From assembly GCA_002731275.1 (NCBI GenBank), contig PCBK01000029.1, positions 1 through 64,000 of the forward strand: DNA of 64,000 nt, read 5' to 3'. The notes beneath the pieces were generated by a model that worked only from the letters and a program-made list of their open reading frames with translations, was not told the origin of the DNA and searched no databases. Shown here in pieces: positions 1 to 8,631 of the stretch (position 1 is the stretch's first letter; each line of letters begins with the position of its first letter). A program made the translations under genes and the position numbers. Source of the DNA: Deltaproteobacteria bacterium. GTDB lineage: Bacteria; Myxococcota_C; UBA6777.

Positions 1-1758
1 ATTACAAGCGGCCCACTGACCCCCTGTACAGAGCTGCGTGCTCGCCGCACCGTCTGCACAGGTGCAGGGTTTTGTCGCCCCTTCTGCCGGGCATGTTTGG
101 GGATTGGTTGTCCCCTGACAATTGCAGGCTCCCCACGAACCACCGTCGCAAAGCTGTGTCCCTGTCCCTCCTGTTGGGCAACTACATTGTTGTTGTTGAC
201 CCGTCGTACACGTTGGATTGGTCGTCCCCTGACAAGAACATTGTCCCCAGGCTTTTCCATCACTGTTGCAGGTTTGTGCGCCTTTGTTACCATCTGTACA
301 GACACAAGCCTGTGTCCCACCAGGAGCACAGACGTTGCCCGTACCACCATTGCAAGTACACTGTCCCCATGCGCTCCCATCGGAGGCGCATGTTTGTGAG
401 CCGTTGTTGCCATCTGTGCAGACACACGCTTGTGTTGCGCCGGCGGTACAGGTCGTTGTGGTCCCACCACACTTACATTCTTCCCACTTGGAGCCATCAG
501 AAGCACATGTCTGTGTACCGCTTTTGCCGTCAGTACACGTGCAAGCCTGGGAGGCGCCGGCAGTACAAGTCGTTGTGGTCCCACCACACTTGCAATCTTC
601 CCATTTCGAACCGTCCGAAGCGCACGTCTGTGTCCCATCTTTGCCGTCGCTACATTTACAGGCTTGTGAAGCTCCTCCCGTACAGGCTTGTTTGGGACCA
701 CAATCACAAGCACCCCATTTGGAGCCATCAGGTGCACACTCTTGGGTTTTGGTCGAACCATCAGGACATTGACACGCCTGGATGGCACCTGCCGCACAAG
801 TCGGGGCGCTGCCGTCGCGACATTGCCCTGAGACGCACTTGAATTTGCCACTGCTCCCACAGTCAGCGTCTTTGGTACAGCGTTGAACAGGACATGTTCC
901 CGAGGCCGGGAAGCATTGCGAACCTGCTCCTGAGCCATTGCAAGTTTGTCCCGAGGGGCAGAGGTTGTCAGGGCTGCAATATTGAATACAGACGGACTTG
1001 CTACCGAGGAAGTCACACTTGTGACCTGCGCCACAATCAGCGTCGTTTGTGCATAGCGTACAGTATTTTGTGCTTACGGTAGGAGGGGTGATGGCGCACT
1101 TGGAAGATTTACACTCCATGCCAGCAGGGCAATTCGTGTTGGTGGTACATTCAGGTTGGCCACTTGGGCTTAAGAAGCATGCGCCGGCGATGTCGTCTGG
1201 ATCGAGCGTTCGTTTGCTGATGTCACCACTCGAAAAGCTCCCAGCCATGGTCGCAGAGTTGACCTTACTGGGGATCAAGCCAATCATCAGCCCTGCCGCG
1301 ACCATCGCCATACTCTGCATATCGTACTGACTGAATTGCGGGTTGAGGGACCAGTCAAGTGTCACGTTGATACCGACATCTACAGTGCTGTACTTGTTCG
1401 TCTTCGCGTCGTAGTACGATTTGAGCGAGTAAACATTGGCAAGATTTTTGAAGACGATGACGTTGACTTTGTCTTGGGAGTTCATCCCTGTGTTGGTGCG
1501 ACCTGCATATGAAAATTTGATGTCTGCGCAGCCGATCTTTTGCCACTCAGCGAAGGCGTTCTTGAAGATCGTCTCGACCTGCGCTTTGGGGATCTTGTTG
1601 AAAGACCCAAAGTTCAAGTGCCAACGGATCGTCTGGCCTTTTTTCCAGCGGATGGCTTTGTTGCCATTTTTGAAGTAGTCGTAAGCATGCGCTTGAAGCG
1701 ACCATGTGCTCACAAATAAACAAACAAGAAATACATTCCATCGAAGTAATCGTCGCAT
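1..1758 (-). CDS. Secreted matrixin-fold protein with cysteine-rich repeats, copy 1 (3' end outside window)
   Basis: The frame is open from an ATG at 1758 to the window edge, so the C-terminus is missing. Residues 1-25 form a signal peptide ending in AHA. Residues about 27-190 resemble a matrixin/metzincin catalytic domain and end in a Met-turn-like SATM. The HExxHxxGxxH helix is absent: aligned on the conserved Gly-Leu it reads VAAGLMIGLIP (residues 153-163), so all three His ligands and the catalytic Glu are gone. A Cys-rich linker follows, then tandem repeats of about 39 residues of the form CxxGxxQxCxCxDG..GxQxCxxDGxxWxxCxC. It is a paralogue of the next gene, and its last visible residues are identical to that gene's last repeats. 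Probably a secreted non-catalytic binding or structural protein; the role is unknown. Confidence 0.8.
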   Translation of the reverse strand, partial: MRRLLRWNVFLVCLFVSTWSLQAHAYDYFKNGNKAIRWKKGQTIRWHLNFGSFNKIPKAQVETIFKNAFAEWQKIGCADIKFSYAGRTNTGMNSQDKVNVIVFKNLANVYSLKSYYDAKTNKYSTVDVGINVTLDWSLNPQFSQYDMQSMAMVAAGLMIGLIPSKVNSATMAGSFSSGDISKRTLDPDDIAGACFLSPSGQPECTTNTNCPAGMECKSSKCAITPPTVSTKYCTLCTNDADCGAGHKCDFLGSKSVCIQYCSPDNLCPSGQTCNGSGAGSQCFPASGTCPVQRCTKDADCGSSGKFKCVSGQCRDGSAPTCAAGAIQACQCPDGSTKTQECAPDGSKWGACDCGPKQACTGGASQACKCSDGKDGTQTCASDGSKWEDCKCGGTTTTCTAGASQACTCTDGKSGTQTCASDGSKWEECKCGGTTTTCTAGATQACVCTDGNNGSQTCASDGSAWGQCTCNGGTGNVCAPGGTQACVCTDGNKGAQTCNSDGKAWGQCSCQGTTNPTCTTGQQQQCSCPTGGTGTQLCDGGSWGACNCQGTTNPQTCPAEGATKPCTCADGAASTQLCTGGQWAACN

Positions 1759-1958
1759 TCTTCAGCCTCTTCTCATGGGGGCGGTTGCCAAAAAACCCAT
1801 TCCGATCGAGTTATGTCTTTTTTATTCTTAAGAAATTCTACAACGTATGAGACGTTGAAACAAGTCTCTCTTGTTTTCGGCAGCTTTTTGTAATGGTTTC
1901 GGGGGAAGCCCTTTTTCAGCGCAGGGCTTGTCATCGTGGGGGGAGCAAAAAGAGTGAT

Positions 1959-3845
1959 TTACTTGCGACGGAGTCGGAGGGAAAACCAGAGGAGGAGGAC
2001 ACACCAGAAGAAGAAGGGGGGCACACCAGAGGTCTCATGTGTTTGCGTTGAACAGCCACAACCTTCGCCAGGACCGCCACCTGTTTGACAATTACAAGCG
2101 GCCCACTGACCCCCTGTACAGAGCTGCGTGCTCGCCGCACCGTCTGCACAGGTGCAGGGTTTTGTCGCCCCTTCTGCCGGGCATGTTTGTGGATTGGTCG
2201 TCCCCTGACAATTACAGGCAGCCCACGCGCCGCTGTTACAGAATTGCGTTCCACTGCCACCACCTGCACATGTACAAGCCTGTTGTTGGCCGTTGGTGCA
2301 GGTGGTGGGTGTGCCCTGACAAGAGCACTGTCCCCAGGCTTTTCCGTCTGTATTACACGATTGTGCGCCGCTGCTGCCGTTGGTACAGATACACGCTTGT
2401 GTGCTGCCGGGAGCGCACACGTTGCCTGTGCCACCGCCACACGTGCACTGTCCCCAGGATTTTCCATCAGAAGCACATGATTGTGAGCCATTTTTTCCAT
2501 CTGTACAGACACATGTTTGTGTTCCTCCAGGTGTGCAGACGCCGCCTGTTCCGCCGCAAGTGCAAGTTTCCCATTTGGAACCATCAGAAGCACATGCCTG
2601 TGTACCGCTCTTGCCGTCAGTACACGTGCAAGCCTGGGAAGCGCCGGCAGTACAGGTCGTTGTGGTCCCACCACACTTACAATCTTCCCATTTCGAACCG
2701 TCCGAAGCGCACGTCTGTGTGCCATCTTTGCCGTCGCTACATTTACAGGCTTGTGAGGCCCCTCCTGTGCAAACAGTCCCACTTCCTGAGCAGTCGCAAT
2801 TTCCCCATGTCGCGCCATCTGCGCTACATTTTTGGGTGCCTTTTTTATTGCCACAGAAGCACCCTTGGACCTTGTTGGGCGTGCAGTTTGGGAGGACACA
2901 TTTACCTGTGATACACTTGTGTCCGCCGCCGCCAGTCGCGCAGTCGGCGTCACTTGTGCACGTTTGGGCTGGGCAGATACCAGGGTCTGGGTAGCAAAGC
3001 GCAGCGAAGCCCGTGCCGTTACAGGTATGGCCTGTGGGGCAGAGGTTATCAGGGCTACATTTTTGGATGCAGACGGAGTCACCACCGAAGAAGTCGCAAG
3101 TATAGCCTGCGCCACAGTCCGCGTCTTTTTGGCAGAGCTTGCACATGTTGGGTTGTTTGGTGGGAGCGGTGAGGGCACATTTGGCAGATTTACAGCTAAG
3201 ACCGGGAGGGCAATCTGTGTCTGCTGCGCACTGTGCCTTGTTATTTGGATACAAGAAGCATGCACCGTTGAGGTCATCTGTGTCGAGTGTTCGCTTGCTG
3301 ATGTCACCTGCTTGGAAGGTGCCAAACATCGTCGCGTCCATGACCTTGCTTGAGCTCAAACCGATGAGTAGACCCACGACGTACATCGCTGCACCTTCGA
3401 GGTCTTGTTGACCTCCGTTCGGTGTCACGGACCAGTCGACTGTCGGGCTCAGGCGGACATCAATGTCCGAGAGGTTGCCGTTCGCGTCAAGTCCATAAGA
3501 GGTCGACATGATGGTCCCACCAGACGTGGGGAGGAAGGCGATGACGTTCTTTTTGTCTTTGTTACTTGGGGCAATGTTCGCGACACCACGGTAGACGAAG
3601 GTCAGATCTGCGCAGTTGATCTTCTTCCAGTCATCAAAAGCCTTCTTGAAGGTCGTCTCGATGACGGTCTTGGGGATTTTGGTGAAGGCGCCGAGATTCA
3701 GATACCACTGGATCTGTTGCCCTTTGGACCACCGCAGTGGCTGCCCGTTCTTTTGGTTCTTGTTGTACTCATAGGCGTGGGCGAGTGGGCTGAGGCTCCA
3801 CAATCCAACCAAACATACACTTGCCATAAAGATTCGTCTGAACAT
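1959..3845 (-). CDS. Secreted matrixin-fold protein with cysteine-rich repeats, copy 2 (complete)
   Basis: This is a 628-residue protein. I chose the ATG at 3845 over one at 3866 because it follows GGAGA and aligns with the paralogue's start. The signal peptide is residues 1-24 (ending AHA). The matrixin-like domain (about 26-195) again lacks the zinc motif: YVVGLLIGLSS at 155-165 replaces HExxHxxGxxH. A Cys-rich linker (about 205-330) precedes seven repeats of about 39 residues with six Cys each. The C-terminus is GCGCSTQ, a short linker, a hydrophobic stretch (PFFFWCVLLLWF) and RLRRK. This matches the layout of a MYXO-CTERM sorting signal (Cys motif, membrane segment, basic end), which suggests surface anchoring after processing. 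Substrate or partner unknown. Confidence 0.85.
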   Translation of the reverse strand: MFRRIFMASVCLVGLWSLSPLAHAYEYNKNQKNGQPLRWSKGQQIQWYLNLGAFTKIPKTVIETTFKKAFDDWKKINCADLTFVYRGVANIAPSNKDKKNVIAFLPTSGGTIMSTSYGLDANGNLSDIDVRLSPTVDWSVTPNGGQQDLEGAAMYVVGLLIGLSSSKVMDATMFGTFQAGDISKRTLDTDDLNGACFLYPNNKAQCAADTDCPPGLSCKSAKCALTAPTKQPNMCKLCQKDADCGAGYTCDFFGGDSVCIQKCSPDNLCPTGHTCNGTGFAALCYPDPGICPAQTCTSDADCATGGGGHKCITGKCVLPNCTPNKVQGCFCGNKKGTQKCSADGATWGNCDCSGSGTVCTGGASQACKCSDGKDGTQTCASDGSKWEDCKCGGTTTTCTAGASQACTCTDGKSGTQACASDGSKWETCTCGGTGGVCTPGGTQTCVCTDGKNGSQSCASDGKSWGQCTCGGGTGNVCAPGSTQACICTNGSSGAQSCNTDGKAWGQCSCQGTPTTCTNGQQQACTCAGGGSGTQFCNSGAWAACNCQGTTNPQTCPAEGATKPCTCADGAASTQLCTGGQWAACNCQTGGGPGEGCGCSTQTHETSGVPPFFFWCVLLLWFSLRLRRK

Positions 3846-4092
3846 CAAACTTCCGTCTCCAATCAAGCCAAACCATCAAGGCCGTCACAACAGCCAGAAC
3901 AGATATCGTCCGTGAATATAACACAATTTTTGAACGCACGATATCCTCGTCGCTTCCATCTCGGTCGCGTATCGATGTAGTGATACACATGGTGTAGAGT
4001 ATAGCATCGACGAAGAGAGGAGAAAAGTTGTGTTTTTTCGTCTTGTTTGGTGAAGGGGGGAGGGCGCGTAAGTGTTTTTCTTCTCGGTGGAT

Positions 4093-7000
4093 TCAGGCTT
4101 CTTGGGACGCTTCGAATTGCTTTTGTTCGCGGTCACCGACGAGGATGACATAGAAGCAGGGGACGATGACGAGGGTGAGGAGTGTTGAGACGAGGAGACC
4201 GAAGATCAGGACAGCGGCCATACCGTTCCACATCGCACCACCTGTGAGCAGCAGTGGCAAGAGGCCGCCTACTGTGGTGAGGGTTGTGAGCAAAATTGGT
4301 CTCATGCGGCGGAGTCCTGCTTCCTTCAGTGCATCCAGGTAGGCAGCACCTTCGCGAATACGTGTCTGCACATAGTCGAGCAGGATGATGGCGTTGTTGA
4401 CGACGACACCGCACAGGCTGACGACACCGAGGAATGACATAAAACCAAAGGAGTTGAAGGTCACATAGAGGCCGATGATTGCACCGATCATCGACAGCGG
4501 GAGGGTCATCATGATGATCGAGGCGTGGCGGAAGGAGTTAAATTGGATGATCAACAGCAAGATGATGAGCATGATGCCGAGCACCATCGCGTCGGCCAGA
4601 TCCTTGAAGCCTTCCGAACGTTTCTCTTCCTCTCCTGCGGCCTCATACCGATAGCCCGCGACTTGTGGAAGACGCTTGAGCTGTTTGCGCAGCGTAGAGA
4701 GGACGGTCGAGGCGAGGACACCGTTGACACCACATGAGATTGTTACGTAGCGTTGGTTGTTGCGTCGCTGGATAATCGCGTCATCCCAGCGTGGGACAAA
4801 GGTCGCGATCTCAAGAAGCGGCGCTGACGCGCTGGTCTTCTCTGCGCGGATGGGGATCGCGGCGTTTTGCAGGATTGTCAGGCGCTTTTGGAAGACCGTA
4901 TTCGCCCGGATGACAATCGGGATCTCATCATCACCATCGAGCAGTGTTCCTGCGTTATAACCTTCGAGGAGGGTCTGTGTGACTTTGGCGACGGTCAGGT
5001 TGTCAAGACCGACAAGTGAGGCCCGGTAATCATCGACCTTGACGTCTACGTTGAAGATCTTGGTTCCCGATGAGATCTTGACGTCGACGGTCCCTGGAAT
5101 ACGCAGCAGGAGCTTCTTGACTTGTGTGGAGAGTTGACGAAGGACGACGAGATCATCCCCATATACTCGCAGCTCAACAGGGTTATTTGCGGAAGGGCCA
5201 CGTTTGAATTGTTCTGCGGTGATGGAGGCTTCGGCGATCTTGTTGGCAAAGACTTTGTTGAGCTTCGCGACAAGTCCTGGCGTGACAGAGGGCGAAGATG
5301 TTCGTATGACGAGTTGAGCGTAGCTCGCGTTTTGGGGTTCTTGCTTGAGACCCCCTGTAAAACGCGGCGCACCTTTGCCGATAAAAGACGTGATGGTTTT
5401 GATGCGAGGGCGATACTTGTTGAGGAGCGCTTCGACGTCTTTGACGACTTGGGTCGTCGCTTCAATCGAGCGGCCATCAGGGAGAGACACCTCGATTGTG
5501 AACATGTCTCTCTCCGCTGCTGGAAAGAATGACTTTCCGATCAACACGAATCCCACAGCCATCGCGATGAAGCCCACGAGTGCGGCCATGAGCACTGTTT
5601 TTGGGTAGGCGAGCGCGTAGTCGAGTGTGCCGCGGTAGGCGACCTGAATCGAGCCCATCCAGCCCGTCTCGACATCGCTCTCTTCGGCGTCCTTGTTTCG
5701 TATTGTGCGGGGTTTGAGAAAGTAATAACTCATCAGCGGTGTGATGGTCATCGCGACGAAGAACGAGCACGCAAGGACGATCCCTACGACGACCGGGATC
5801 GAGCGGATAAAGTCGCCGGAGATACTCGGCATCAACGCGAGCGGGAAGAAGATCGCGATGGTCGTGAGCGTCGACATCAAGACTGGATACGCCAACTCAG
5901 CAGCACCTTGCCATGAGGCTTGGAAGGTTGTGTAGCCTTCTTCGAGCTTGGTAAAGATATTATCCGTGATGACGATCGCGTTATCGACGAGCATACCGAG
6001 GGCTATGATCAGTGCGGCGATCGAAATCTGTTGAAGATCCCAACCGATGAGTTTCATGATCCAAAAGGAGATCAACATCGACAGTGGGATCGCGATCGCC
6101 ATCAACAGACCTGTCCGAAATCCCATAAACAACATCGCGACAAACAACACGATCGCGATCGCCTGGAAGAGGTTGACCATAAAGTTTGAGATGCTCTCGT
6201 CGACGAGTTGGGGTTGATCGGAGACCTTCGCGAGTTGGATCGATTTGGGCAGCGCGCTTTTGAGTTCGAGCAGGGCTTTGTCGATCTTTTCGCCCATCTT
6301 GATGACGTTGAGACCGGGACGCATTGTGACGGAGAGCACGATGGCTTTTTTGCCCTCGTAGCGGATCAGATGTTTGGGGCGTTTGAGTGTGCGTTCGATG
6401 TTGTAGAGGTCTTGAAGCATCACGACTTTGCCGGACTTTGGATCGCGGCTGAGGATGATTTTGCCGAGCTCCTCTGCCTTCTGGATGCGACCTGTGGTCT
6501 TGAGTTTGACCTGTGTGTTTTTGGGATACAACGACGCGCCCGGATAGATGATATTCTTTGAGCGGAGTGAACCTGCGACACGCCAAATGTTGGGGAGGTT
6601 TTTGGCGGTCGTCTTCACCCGCCCGTAGAGATGGATGACTTCGTCTTGTTCTCCTGCCATGTCGACTTTTCCGACGGATGAGATCCGCTTGAGTCGGTCG
6701 CGGATCTGCTTGGCGTAGGTTTTTAGTTGTGGGTATGTTTCATCTTTCCCTGTCACGGCGAGCAAGAGGGAGGCAGTGTCGGAGAATTCGTCGTTGATGA
6801 GGGGGCCTTGTATCGTCGAAGGTAGCTCGCTGCGGGCTTCTTCGACTTTGTTCCTCATCTTGTCCCAGTTTTCCTTTGTTGGGCGTCCGTAGACCAGCTC
6901 TACGAGGATAATGCTGATGCCTGGTTTACTCGTCGAGCTGACGATCTTGACGTCGGTGATCTCGGAGAGCTTTTGTTCGAGTTTTTTGGTGACAAAGGTC

Positions 7001-7182
7001 TCGACATCGAGCGTCGAAGCGCCAGGATACATGGTGATGATCTGTGCGATAGGCACAGGGATCGAAGGCATTTCACGCCTTGGTAGACTTTGGTAGCTTG
7101 AGATGCCGAGATAGGTGAGCGCGATGAACGCTGTCAGCGTCACGGCGCGGTATGAGACGGCGAGTTTCGCGAGCTGTTTCAC
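4093..7182 (-). CDS. RND family efflux permease (AcrB/MexB-like, HAE1 group)
   Basis: This is a 1029-residue inner-membrane proton-driven pump. TM1 starts at about residue 12. Two large periplasmic loops (about 35-330 and 560-860) flank TM bundles. TM4 carries GMLVDNAIVITDN, the place of the AcrB Asp-Asp pair; here one Asp is kept and the second is Asn. TM10 carries GVVVNNAIILLD, typical of the family. Length is normal. The start overlaps the end of the adaptor gene by four bases, so the two are translationally coupled. No TolC-like outer-membrane partner lies nearby. The substrate (drug, lipid or metal) cannot be told from sequence. Confidence 0.93.
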   Translation of the reverse strand: MKQLAKLAVSYRAVTLTAFIALTYLGISSYQSLPRREMPSIPVPIAQIITMYPGASTLDVETFVTKKLEQKLSEITDVKIVSSTSKPGISIILVELVYGRPTKENWDKMRNKVEEARSELPSTIQGPLINDEFSDTASLLLAVTGKDETYPQLKTYAKQIRDRLKRISSVGKVDMAGEQDEVIHLYGRVKTTAKNLPNIWRVAGSLRSKNIIYPGASLYPKNTQVKLKTTGRIQKAEELGKIILSRDPKSGKVVMLQDLYNIERTLKRPKHLIRYEGKKAIVLSVTMRPGLNVIKMGEKIDKALLELKSALPKSIQLAKVSDQPQLVDESISNFMVNLFQAIAIVLFVAMLFMGFRTGLLMAIAIPLSMLISFWIMKLIGWDLQQISIAALIIALGMLVDNAIVITDNIFTKLEEGYTTFQASWQGAAELAYPVLMSTLTTIAIFFPLALMPSISGDFIRSIPVVVGIVLACSFFVAMTITPLMSYYFLKPRTIRNKDAEESDVETGWMGSIQVAYRGTLDYALAYPKTVLMAALVGFIAMAVGFVLIGKSFFPAAERDMFTIEVSLPDGRSIEATTQVVKDVEALLNKYRPRIKTITSFIGKGAPRFTGGLKQEPQNASYAQLVIRTSSPSVTPGLVAKLNKVFANKIAEASITAEQFKRGPSANNPVELRVYGDDLVVLRQLSTQVKKLLLRIPGTVDVKISSGTKIFNVDVKVDDYRASLVGLDNLTVAKVTQTLLEGYNAGTLLDGDDEIPIVIRANTVFQKRLTILQNAAIPIRAEKTSASAPLLEIATFVPRWDDAIIQRRNNQRYVTISCGVNGVLASTVLSTLRKQLKRLPQVAGYRYEAAGEEEKRSEGFKDLADAMVLGIMLIILLLIIQFNSFRHASIIMMTLPLSMIGAIIGLYVTFNSFGFMSFLGVVSLCGVVVNNAIILLDYVQTRIREGAAYLDALKEAGLRRMRPILLTTLTTVGGLLPLLLTGGAMWNGMAAVLIFGLLVSTLLTLVIVPCFYVILVGDREQKQFEASQEA

Positions 7183-8468
7183 TTGGATGGCCCTCCGTCA
7201 AGGACGAGCAGGCTGCGGCCCGCGTCGAGTCTATGTTGTCCCGCGATGATCACCTCAGCGCCGTCCTTGAGACCTTTTTTGATCACGATCTGGTTGCGGA
7301 AGGTGTTGCCTGTCTCGACGAGCACCTGTTTGGCCTTGTTGTTCTCGTTGACATACACGTATTTTTTGGCGCCGTCATGAAGGACTGCGTCGAGGGGGAC
7401 GGAGATACCTTTCTTACTATCTTGACGTGGAAACGCGACGATGACGACCTTTCCTGGAAGGAACTTGCGTACGGGTTTTCCGTCTTCTTTGCGGACAATA
7501 GGGTTGTCAACCTCGATCTCGACAGGGTAGGTGAGCGTGGATTTGTCGATGACGACACCTTTACGAGCTAGCTTTCCGACGGCTGCGATTTTGCGGGGCT
7601 TGAACATGATAAATGCTTTTTGGCCGAGTGAGATGTGTTCGATGACGCGTTCGGGGACACCTACACGAATGCGTACTTTGCGCAGATCCATCAAGACAAA
7701 CGCCGATCTTTGCGAAGAGACGAGTTCACCGACGGAGACATTTTTTTGCGCGATGACCCCCTGAAAGGGAGCGCGAAGCTCTGCATCTTTGAGTTGTTTT
7801 TTGGCGAGCGCGAGCTGCGCGCGAGCTTGTGAGGTCTTTACACCCGCGACCTGAATGTCCTCTTTTTGGTACCCTCGAAGGTACATTTGGTACGCCTGTT
7901 TGGCTTGACTCATCGATGCCTTCGCGGTCTCGTAGTTGGACTTGGCGCGTGTAAATTGTTCGTTGGAGATGGCGTCTGATTTTTTCAGGCGAAGCGAGGA
8001 TTGGTAATCGATACGCGCTTTCTCGTACATGGCTTTTGCGCGTCTGTAAGCCGCATAATTTTGTCGAACGACCTCTTTCCGATAACCCTTCTTCATCTTG
8101 CGGTAGGAAACTGCGGCCTCGTAGTATCGAGCTCGTGAGAGTTTGAGATTGATCTTGACGCTCTCTTTGTCCAGCGACGCGAGGACGAATCCATCTTTTA
8201 CGGGATCACCCTCTTCGACGTTGATCTTGGCGACGACGCCAGAGACCTGAAATGCCAACTGTGACGACTGATAGGCTTCTGTTTGACCGAAGACTACGAC
8301 GGGTTTTTGGAGGAGTTTTGTTTGGACTTTGAGGACACGCACTGCGACTCTCGGTGCCTGTCCGATGCTCGTTCTTCGTGTACAACCTGAGAACATCATA
8401 CAACACGACAAGAACCCTACGATGCACCACGTTTGTGCACCCAACCATCCATCTATTCGACTTTTCAT
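7179..8468 (-). CDS. RND efflux periplasmic adaptor (membrane fusion protein), lipoprotein
   Basis: This is a 429-residue protein. The ATG at 8468 has AAAGG eight bases upstream; a TTG six bases earlier is less likely. The N-terminus carries a lipobox (MFSGC), so it is probably lipid-anchored in the inner membrane. A biotinyl-lipoyl half-domain (about 55-90) precedes a long helical hairpin rich in Lys, Arg and Ala (about 95-205). The second lipoyl half, with ELRAPFQGVIAQ, follows, then beta-barrel domains. It would link the RND permease to an outer-membrane channel. It is first in the two-gene operon and shares ATGA with the permease gene. Confidence 0.92.
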   Translation of the reverse strand: MKSRIDGWLGAQTWCIVGFLSCCMMFSGCTRRTSIGQAPRVAVRVLKVQTKLLQKPVVVFGQTEAYQSSQLAFQVSGVVAKINVEEGDPVKDGFVLASLDKESVKINLKLSRARYYEAAVSYRKMKKGYRKEVVRQNYAAYRRAKAMYEKARIDYQSSLRLKKSDAISNEQFTRAKSNYETAKASMSQAKQAYQMYLRGYQKEDIQVAGVKTSQARAQLALAKKQLKDAELRAPFQGVIAQKNVSVGELVSSQRSAFVLMDLRKVRIRVGVPERVIEHISLGQKAFIMFKPRKIAAVGKLARKGVVIDKSTLTYPVEIEVDNPIVRKEDGKPVRKFLPGKVVIVAFPRQDSKKGISVPLDAVLHDGAKKYVYVNENNKAKQVLVETGNTFRNQIVIKKGLKDGAEVIIAGQHRLDAGRSLLVLDGGPSK

Positions 8469-8631
8469 AAACAAGACCTTTCGTTTGGATCTTATAAGGA
8501 GAGAGCGGCGAGGCTGCCTTTTATTTTAGGCGGAGTATACATTTTTGCTTGGCGGATGCGTAGGTCTTTTGTCGAGGCTCTTCTACTTTTGTGCGATGCG
8601 TTCGGATGTCACAGAGAGGGGGTTGTGAGGG

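Noticed and set aside
72-842. Long plus-strand frames opposite the matrixin-repeat genes (also 2039-2911, 2380-2994)
   Set aside because: They are antisense shadows of the Cys-rich repeats: Arg/His/Cys-rich products without ribosome sites, and their repeat pattern mirrors the real gene.
1931-3325. 464-codon minus-strand frame overlapping matrixin copy 2 in another frame
   Set aside because: Its composition (Ala/Val/Arg/Lys) follows from the repeat DNA read out of frame. It has no signal peptide, no domain and no ribosome site.
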